Positions 14,672 to 20,465 of a DNA stretch of 22,701 bases are shown piece after piece (position 1 is the stretch's first letter; each line of letters starts with the position of its first letter). A program made the position numbers and the translations under genes. The notes below the pieces were generated by a model that was not told the DNA's origin, searched no databases, and was given only the letters and a program-made list of their open reading frames with translations. This DNA is from a virus, in the IMG/VR virus record IMGVR_UViG_3300017708_001836, positions 1 through 22,701 of that record; one strand, 5' to 3'.

Positions 14672-17600
14672 ATGCCAATCAACTTTAGAACAAGATCAAA
14701 ATCAATTCAACCCGATCCCTCTGATGTAGGTGCGTGTTGTAAATTGAACACAGATAATACTGAATTTGTTTGTGAGGATAATGTAAAATTTATAGATTGT
14801 AAAAGAGAACTCGGATTGTTTCGAGGGAAAAATTCATCTTGTTTAAATAATTCATGTCCTACAGTAGATGATTCTGGTTTTAATGACGGTCTTGATAACT
14901 TTAATTCAGATCAACACGGAGCATGTGTAAGATGTTCTAGTTGTATTGAAAATGTAACAGAAGAATTTTGTATTGATGCAGAAAACTTTGATGCAGAATT
15001 CTTCGGGGGTAAGACTTGCAAACAAGCAGACTCTAGCATTACACCGAACAGTGTAAAGCACGCATGTTGTATCGATGATGGTTGTTTTGATACATGCAAT
15101 AAAAGTTATTGTCTAGACTTAGGTGGTATTTACCATGATGGTATTTCAACAGAACTGGCAGTTAGATGTAGTTCAAATCCATGTGGATTTGAACGACTAC
15201 CCAATACTCAAGAATTAGGATCATGTTGTAAGGCACAAAAATGTCTTGGGGTTTTAACTCAAGTGGATTGTGTCAACAATGGTGGTTCTTGGAAGGGCGA
15301 AGGAACAGACTGTAATACTAATGGTAATTACGACTGTATAAATGATCGACTTATTGGAGACAGACAACCACCCATACCAAGAGAACCCAGCGGGCTAGAG
15401 GGCGCTTCTGTGGTTTGTTCCAAACCAACCACAATGAAATATTATGGAACGACAGGTGCATGGAATGGTGTTACACTACCAGAATATACGGATGTTGAAT
15501 TAGAGGCTCGAAGGAATGCATTAAACTCTTTAGATATGCTTGATTTAAGAATAAAGGCAAGAGAAAGTGTATGGGTCGAACTTATGTCAGATGAGGGTCA
15601 ATGCACCGGTGAGGGTGGCGTCGTTAGTTCAACTGATGGTGATGTAAGCAAGGCAACTATGTGGGGTGGATGTCAGTGGTATGATAATGATGATCCGGAT
15701 CGATCTCGTTGGAGATGTGATGCTACAACATATGATGGATGTGCTGATAAGAAGGGTGTTTGGCACGCAGGACTCTATTGTGATGAAATTGAGAATTGGC
15801 CTGTAAATGGAAAATTATTAGCAAAAAACTTACCTTCGGGTGTTGGAATCAAATTTCTTGCAGGTAGATGTAATGTTATCGACAATTTAAATAATATAAG
15901 TTCCTTTGTTCCAGGCGAAAGCATTAATAATGTTGAGTGTCATGATATGTTAACAGAGTTTCAATGTTATGAAACCATGGCAAGAAGAAAAGATAGATAC
16001 GAAGCCGCAGGGAATGTGTTGCCGGCTGATCCGAGTGATTATATACGAAGTGAATGGGAGGGTGGTAAGAAGTGTACTGACTGTATTGAAGGCGGATTAG
16101 AAACTCAAGATACATTAGGTCTTTGTATTCTGGATACTGTAGCACAAGGTTCTTACTATAGCAACACAAGTGCTGGTGATTTGATTTCATATAGAGCAGG
16201 AACTGGTAAGCAGCGATCTTGTTTATCAGGGTTTACGGTCAAAGATTGTGAACTTCAATTTGGTCAGTGGATTAACACATGTGAAACATGTGAAGAACAT
16301 GACTCAACATACCCAGAGCCAGTATCAACAGGATCTTGTTGTACATCTGCAACTAACTGTGTTGATAATAAGTCCTTTGGAGAATGTGAAGCCTTAAATG
16401 GATTCTTCCACGGAGCGGGAACAGTTTGTACAGATACAAATGGAAATAGTAGAGACTGTGGTAAGGTTGCATATCTAACCAAAGACTTTTCTGATGTTCC
16501 AGTCAACTTAGATCCAGCAGTGTGTCAGTGTAAAGAGTCAGATAATCCAAATGCTGCTGATCCTGATGTAGTCAGTATTTTTGCAAGAAGAGATAGACAA
16601 AACCAAGATGACATTTGGGCTGGTTCGCAATGTGGAGATCCCACAGTTTCTGCTTTCCCATTATCAAGTCAACAAGTGGGGTATCAAGCAGATGTCATGG
16701 GACTATATTCTCTTGATGGAGGCCCTACCGACTCGGAACCAACATCGGGTAAATTTACAGACTCAAGAGAAATTTCTTTACGGAAATATAACTGGGAGTT
16801 TGAACCATTCAGAGACTTCATAAAAGGTGTTTCTGGTGCCTCTGGATCCTTCTTAGATAATATATTAATTGAATTTGGTTCACCTCTGTTCTTCCGAGTG
16901 GATAAACAAGAACCTTTCATGATTCCAAAATCAAGAGAAACACTAAAAGAAATTCGTGGTTCTGTTCTACAAACAAATCAACCAGCAAGTGATATTACAA
17001 GTATAAGTTTGAATGATCCTCAATTTGGTTGGCAGGTTGCTCCACCACCCCTTGATAGAAAGATTACTTATGTCAATCTAGAAGGAATGACAAATCTGAG
17101 AGAATTTGCAGTTCAGGGTAACAACTGGACTACTCTACAAGAAGATTTTGAGGCTGTATCATTACCTCTTCTTAGGATATTAGATCTAAGGAGTAGCAAT
17201 CTTCAAGGCCTTAATTTGGATAATGCTCTTGCAATTGAGTCTCTTAACTTAAGTAATAATAACATAACAGGAAATTATGATTTATCTTCGGCGAGATATC
17301 TCACAACTCTAGATGTTTCTTATAATAACATAAGTGAAATTGATTTTGGTAATGAAGATAAAATTTATCTAACTAATATTAATTTAAGTTACAATAATAA
17401 CTTATCTTCAATACGAGGGACTTTCCCACAGATAGTAAGTTTTAGTGCAATTAGATGTAACATATCTGAGATTGATCTAACAAAGAAACCATTCCTAACT
17501 GATATTGAATTACTAGGAAATTCATTAAGTTATGTTAAGATTTCAAAGACTCCTAGTATAAGATATATTGGATTAGATAATACTATTGGAAGTGATACAC

Positions 17601-18124
17601 AATTAAGCGAGTGTATATTGCCTACCTTAGTGAACAGAAAAATGCTCGCTAGTGATTTACCAACGTCTATTGAAGAAGCCGTAATACCAGATGTTTTATA
17701 CATGAACAAATTAAACTTCAGGAAGAACACTATCGACAATTTAGGTTATGATGATTTTGTTTCTAACTTAGCAGAAACAGTAGCAATCACATTTGTCTCT
17801 AAGTTTACTGAAACTAATTTCACAACAGTAGGTAATCTTAAAACAAGAAGTGGGTCAATATACTGTAAAGAAATTGACTTTAGTCATGTCACAGAAAGTA
17901 CAACAGAAAATTCTAGTAGTGTTGTAGAATTCCTGAAGTGTCTTTTCGGGAATGCGAATCCTGGCCAGTTGATAGGAATTTCTGGTGAAGAAAAAATAAG
18001 AATAATCTTGACGGGTATAAATACTAGTGTAAGATGGGAAAATAGTGATCCGGATAGTTTGAGAACAGCATTACAAAATGCTATCCCAACAAATGTTTAC
18101 AATAAACTAGCCCTTATAATTTGA
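14672..18124 (+). CDS. Cysteine-rich protein with C-terminal leucine-rich repeats
   Basis: An 1150-residue protein. The ATG at 14672 follows AAGG at 14660-14663; another ATG at 14668 is out of frame. Unlike its two upstream neighbours it has no collagen-like start and enters a cysteine-rich module directly (VGACCKLN at about 19). Modules recur at HGACVRC, KHACCIDD, LGSCCKAQ and, after a longer unrecognised stretch (about 240-540), TGSCCTSA. Cysteines become rare after about residue 651. Residues about 652-790 are an unrecognised linker domain. From about 796 to 975 there are leucine-rich repeats (LRILDLRSSNLQGLNL, IESLNLSNNNITGNYDL, LTTLDVSYNNISEIDF, LTNINLSYNNNLSSI), then a C-terminal domain of about 170 residues. 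LRR domains usually bind proteins, so an adhesive or receptor-binding virion protein is the best guess. Virion location is inferred from the surrounding genes. Confidence 0.72.
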   Translation: MPINFRTRSKSIQPDPSDVGACCKLNTDNTEFVCEDNVKFIDCKRELGLFRGKNSSCLNNSCPTVDDSGFNDGLDNFNSDQHGACVRCSSCIENVTEEFCIDAENFDAEFFGGKTCKQADSSITPNSVKHACCIDDGCFDTCNKSYCLDLGGIYHDGISTELAVRCSSNPCGFERLPNTQELGSCCKAQKCLGVLTQVDCVNNGGSWKGEGTDCNTNGNYDCINDRLIGDRQPPIPREPSGLEGASVVCSKPTTMKYYGTTGAWNGVTLPEYTDVELEARRNALNSLDMLDLRIKARESVWVELMSDEGQCTGEGGVVSSTDGDVSKATMWGGCQWYDNDDPDRSRWRCDATTYDGCADKKGVWHAGLYCDEIENWPVNGKLLAKNLPSGVGIKFLAGRCNVIDNLNNISSFVPGESINNVECHDMLTEFQCYETMARRKDRYEAAGNVLPADPSDYIRSEWEGGKKCTDCIEGGLETQDTLGLCILDTVAQGSYYSNTSAGDLISYRAGTGKQRSCLSGFTVKDCELQFGQWINTCETCEEHDSTYPEPVSTGSCCTSATNCVDNKSFGECEALNGFFHGAGTVCTDTNGNSRDCGKVAYLTKDFSDVPVNLDPAVCQCKESDNPNAADPDVVSIFARRDRQNQDDIWAGSQCGDPTVSAFPLSSQQVGYQADVMGLYSLDGGPTDSEPTSGKFTDSREISLRKYNWEFEPFRDFIKGVSGASGSFLDNILIEFGSPLFFRVDKQEPFMIPKSRETLKEIRGSVLQTNQPASDITSISLNDPQFGWQVAPPPLDRKITYVNLEGMTNLREFAVQGNNWTTLQEDFEAVSLPLLRILDLRSSNLQGLNLDNALAIESLNLSNNNITGNYDLSSARYLTTLDVSYNNISEIDFGNEDKIYLTNINLSYNNNLSSIRGTFPQIVSFSAIRCNISEIDLTKKPFLTDIELLGNSLSYVKISKTPSIRYIGLDNTIGSDTQLSECILPTLVNRKMLASDLPTSIEEAVIPDVLYMNKLNFRKNTIDNLGYDDFVSNLAETVAITFVSKFTETNFTTVGNLKTRSGSIYCKEIDFSHVTESTTENSSSVVEFLKCLFGNANPGQLIGISGEEKIRIILTGINTSVRWENSDPDSLRTALQNAIPTNVYNKLALII
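14729..15340 (+). repeat. Cysteine-rich module array IV (four modules)
   Basis: Four modules in a row start VGACCK, HGACVRC, KHACCI and LGSCCK, each closing with a Cys pair such as CLNNSC or CSSNPC. The third and fourth show the standard C-x3-GG-x-[YW] core (CLDLGGIY, CVNNGGSW). A fifth module lies apart near base 16336 (TGSCCTSATNC). The unit is the same as in the two preceding genes. Confidence 0.75.
15212..15230 (+). repeat. 19-base exact repeat, copy 2
   Basis: Identical to 12015-12033 and in the same reading phase (ELGSCC). The copies are about 3.2 kb apart in two adjacent genes, consistent with exchange of modules between genes, although conserved codons alone could produce part of it. 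Confidence 0.85.
17060..17590 (+). repeat. Leucine-rich repeat region
   Basis: The translation shows repeated LxxLxLxxN-type units about 20-24 residues apart: VNLEGMTNLREFAVQGNN, LRILDLRSSN, IESLNLSNNN, LTTLDVSYNN, LTNINLSYNN, then weaker units (FSAIRCN, LTDIELLGN, IRYIGLDN). Irregular unit lengths and Asn at the turn are typical of bacterial LRRs. About eight units would form a curved solenoid. Confidence 0.85.
18016..18023 (+). promoter_or_regulatory. Candidate T4-type late promoter TATAAATA
   Basis: An exact match to the T4 late promoter core TATAAATA lies inside the end of the LRR gene, 112 bases before the ATG at 18135. I noticed no other exact match on this strand. T4-like phages often place late promoters inside upstream coding sequence. 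Transcription would start near 18029 and serve the small Cys protein and the neck genes. In AT-rich DNA a chance match is quite possible. Confidence 0.35.
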
Positions 18125-18134
18125 TGGAGTTCAT

Positions 18135-18671
18135 ATGTCAGAATCAGATATCCAACGACGGCTTGATGCGGAAAAGAAAAAAAAGAACAAAAAAAAAGAA
18201 GATGTAAAGTTTGCACCTGCAAAGGAAGTAAAAAAGAAAACCCTAAAAGATAGAATTGGTATGGTAGGTTCTTTTGCTGCCGCAATGGCATCAAGAGGTT
18301 TATCAAACAATAAAATCGATAGGAAAACTAAGCAACTTCGTGTTCTTTCATGTCAGGGAAGTGGAGAACTACCACCCTGTGAATATTTAAGACAAAGTAA
18401 AGTAAATCCAGAACGATCTTATTGTGGTGGTTGTGGCTGTGGAGATAGGAAGCAAACTTGGTTAGTTGCTGAAAATGATGAGTATGGTAAACTAGATTAT
18501 CCAAAAGTTTCGTGTCCTCTAAACATGCCTGGATTTACTAACTATGAACCATCCTCCCCAGATGAGGCAAATAATCCTATCACTAGACGTTACTACATAG
18601 AACAAATGGATATGAAAGATGTAGAAATGGTTCAGGTTACAATTAACCAAGCACCACCACCAACCGCATAA
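18135..18671 (+). CDS. Small lysine-rich protein with a six-cysteine, possibly metal-binding, centre
   Basis: A 178-residue protein with GGAG at 18126-18129, five bases before the ATG. Residues 1-40 are very rich in Lys (KKKKNKKKED) and likely disordered or nucleic-acid-binding. Six cysteines occur at 73, 82, 97, 100, 102 and 127, with YCGGCGCGDRK in the middle and the block LDYPKVSCPLNMPGFTNYEP after it. The CxxCxC cluster plus outlying cysteines could hold zinc or an iron-sulfur centre. The second block looks strongly constrained, and I have an unsure memory of similar small proteins beside the neck genes of marine T4-like phages. It does not resemble the GxCC modules of the preceding fibre genes. 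Its position between fibre and neck genes suggests a structural or assembly role. Function is unknown. Confidence 0.7.
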   Translation: MSESDIQRRLDAEKKKKNKKKEDVKFAPAKEVKKKTLKDRIGMVGSFAAAMASRGLSNNKIDRKTKQLRVLSCQGSGELPPCEYLRQSKVNPERSYCGGCGCGDRKQTWLVAENDEYGKLDYPKVSCPLNMPGFTNYEPSSPDEANNPITRRYYIEQMDMKDVEMVQVTINQAPPPTA

Positions 18672-18692
18672 TAATATTCTAAATCTATAGCG

Positions 18693-18730
18693 CCTCCTAT
18701 GTTCTTATACATACCTAAGAACATAGGAGG
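18693..18730 (+). promoter_or_regulatory. Perfect 15-bp hairpin hiding the gp13 ribosome binding site
   Basis: The left arm (18693-18707) CCTCCTATGTTCTTA is the exact reverse complement of the right arm (18716-18730) TAAGAACATAGGAGG, with an 8-base loop. The right arm ends in AGGAGG (18725-18730), the Shine-Dalgarno of gp13, seven bases before its ATG at 18738. In a transcript containing both arms the site would be paired and translation of gp13 reduced. No U-run follows the stem, so it is not a standard Rho-independent terminator. Confidence 0.85.
18706..18713 (+). promoter_or_regulatory. Candidate late promoter TATACATA across the hairpin loop
   Basis: TATACATA differs from the T4 late core TATAAATA by one base and lies mostly in the loop of the gp13 hairpin. 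Using T4 spacing, transcription would start near 18719, inside the right arm. Such a transcript would lack the left arm, leave AGGAGG free and allow gp13 translation. This parallels T4 genes e, soc and I-TevI. Confidence 0.4.
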
Positions 18731-18737
18731 TTCTCAT

Positions 18738-19544
18738 ATGGGTAGTCTTGCATCAAGAGAGCAAATTATCGATTACGCCATGCGTAAATTGGGCGCACCT
18801 GTTGTTGAAATTAATGTTGATTACCAGCAGGCAGAAGATCGTTTAGACGAAGCACTTGAATTCTTTACAGAACGACACTTCGATGGCGTTGAGCGTTGTT
18901 ATTTCAAGCATCAAATAACTTCTAATGATATCACAAATCGATACATCTCTACATCTAATCTACCACCCGTTGATGGTCCTACTGGAAATGGACCTGATGG
19001 TTCAGATATTGTTTCGGTTGTGAGAATCTTCCGCATGGAATCTTCGTCATCTAACATGTTTGATGTTCGTTATCAGTGGGCATTGAATGATGTCTTTGGT
19101 ATTAATACAGGCAATGCGTTTGGTGGAGGATCAGAACCTCTTGCTTCTTATGATATCTTCAGACGTTACAATAGTCTAATCAACGACTTCTTCAATCCAG
19201 ACAAGGCATTACGATTCAGTAAAGTAACAAATAAATTACACATCGATATGGACTGGTCTACTGATGCAACAGTTGGTGACTTCATAGTCGTAGAAGCGTA
19301 TGCCGCTTTGAATCCAAATTTATACACTGAGATATTTAATGATAGAATGCTAAAGAAATACTTCACTGCATTGTTAAAGAAGCAGTGGGGTATGAACATG
19401 CTCAAGTATGATGGTATTCAGTTACCTGGCGGAGTCAGTCTCAAGGGTGGAGAGATATACCAGCAAGCAGAGCAAGAGGTAGAAAGACTAGAAGAAGAGA
19501 TTAGAGGGCAATACGAACTTCCTATCGACTTCATGACAGGGTAA
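18738..19544 (+). CDS. 13: Neck protein gp13 (head completion)
   Basis: T4 gp13-like head completion/neck protein. In T4, gp13 and gp14 form the connector between the portal vertex and the tail. I chose ATG 18738 (268 residues) over the in-frame ATG 18699 because AGGAGG sits seven bases upstream and the extra 13 residues would be encoded by the hairpin. Family signs: RKLGAPVVEINVDYQQ near the start (T4 has RRLGAPIINVELTPDQ), the acidic helix ending FTERHFDGVE (about 43-52; T4 YGEYHFDGV), and the C-terminal LPGGVSLKGGEIYQQA (229-244; T4 LPGGVTIDGQRLIEEA) leading into a charged helix. It is shorter than T4 gp13 (309). It lies three bases before gp14 in the canonical order, and its translation may be controlled by the hairpin just upstream. 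Confidence 0.93.
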   Translation: MGSLASREQIIDYAMRKLGAPVVEINVDYQQAEDRLDEALEFFTERHFDGVERCYFKHQITSNDITNRYISTSNLPPVDGPTGNGPDGSDIVSVVRIFRMESSSSNMFDVRYQWALNDVFGINTGNAFGGGSEPLASYDIFRRYNSLINDFFNPDKALRFSKVTNKLHIDMDWSTDATVGDFIVVEAYAALNPNLYTEIFNDRMLKKYFTALLKKQWGMNMLKYDGIQLPGGVSLKGGEIYQQAEQEVERLEEEIRGQYELPIDFMTG

Positions 19545-19547
19545 TAA

Positions 19548-20465
19548 ATGGCAACAAATCCATACTTCAACTTTAAAAGTTCTGCTCCAGAACAAAGCCT
19601 AATGGAAGACCTAACCATCGAAGCAATCAAAACGATGGGTATGGATGTTCTATATCTTCCTAGAGAATATGTGAAGAAGGATCTTTTATTCGGAGAAGAC
19701 GTTCTTAGTCAGTTTACCAAGACATATGAAATTGAAATGTACCTCCAGAGTGTCGACGGGTTCCAAGGCGAAGGTGATATTCTAGCCAAGTATGGACTAG
19801 AGATTAAAGATAAAGTTGAGATGGTTGTTTCTCGTCGTAGGTTTATAGATGAGATTGGTAATCTAGAAACTGATATTAATCGACCAAGAGAAGGCGATCT
19901 TATATTCTTTCCCTTTGGTAATTATCTGTTTGAGATTAACTTCGTAGAGCATGAGAATCCATTCTATCAGTTAGGTAAGAATCAAACCTACCTTATTCAA
20001 GCCGAACTCTTCACCTACTCACTAGAAAAATTCCAGACTGGTGTATGTGGTCCGGATCAACTACAGAACACGAAGGAATACGCAACAGAGTTTACAGTAG
20101 GAACAGCGGTCAACTCTGGACCTGGCTACTACTTAGGTGAAACAGTATTCCAAGCCGTTGGACTAACGGGTGCAACACTAGGACAGGCAACTGCTTCTGC
20201 AACCGTAGTTGGCTGGTCACTATTAACAAGTAAACTAACAGTGTCGAGTGCGAGCGGTTCGTTTGTAACTGATGGTTCGGAAACAGTTAAAGGTAATAAA
20301 TCTGAAACAGAATACTATCTAACAGACTCAGATACTACTAACCTTATAATTCCAGAGAATGTTGTTAGTAATATTCCTGACGGTGATGCTAATACTTTTG
20401 GTGTCGAGAAACAAAGCATATTAGACTTTTCCGAAACAGATCCATTCTCGGAGGGTAACTATTAA
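19548..20465 (+). CDS. 14: Neck protein gp14
   Basis: T4 gp14-like neck protein of 305 residues (T4: 256), partner of gp13 in the head-to-tail connector. Strong family blocks: YLPREYVKKDLLFGEDVLSQ (36-55; T4 YVPREYVSPDLIFGED), MYLQSVDGFQGEGD (64-77), REGDLIFFPFGNYLFEINFV (114-133) and ENPFYQLGKNQ (136-146). The C-terminal ETDPFSEGNY echoes the SPFDNDF end of T4 gp14. Between them, residues about 190-258 are an insert (GYYLGETVFQAV...GSFVTDGSETVKG) resembling a small beta module seen in other marine phage virion proteins. The ribosome binding site is AGGG at 19538-19541. It overlaps the next gene by one base (TAATG), implying translational coupling. Confidence 0.93.
   Translation: MATNPYFNFKSSAPEQSLMEDLTIEAIKTMGMDVLYLPREYVKKDLLFGEDVLSQFTKTYEIEMYLQSVDGFQGEGDILAKYGLEIKDKVEMVVSRRRFIDEIGNLETDINRPREGDLIFFPFGNYLFEINFVEHENPFYQLGKNQTYLIQAELFTYSLEKFQTGVCGPDQLQNTKEYATEFTVGTAVNSGPGYYLGETVFQAVGLTGATLGQATASATVVGWSLLTSKLTVSSASGSFVTDGSETVKGNKSETEYYLTDSDTTNLIIPENVVSNIPDGDANTFGVEKQSILDFSETDPFSEGNY

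Noticed and set aside
18067-18082. AGCATT-ACAA-AATGCT hairpin near the end of the LRR gene
   Set aside because: A 6-bp stem inside coding sequence with no U-run; too weak to call a terminator.
3151-18124. CRISPR array or non-coding DNA repeats
   Set aside because: Repetition is at protein level with diverged codons; there are no regularly spaced identical DNA repeats.
18693-18730. The strong hairpin as a Rho-independent terminator
   Set aside because: The stem is followed by GGTTCTCAT, not a U-run, and its right arm forms the gp13 ribosome binding site.
18699-18737. Earlier in-frame ATG for gp13 at 18699
   Set aside because: It lies in the left arm of the hairpin with no ribosome binding site, and the added residues MFLYIPKNIGGSH match nothing in gp13; AGGAGG favours 18738.
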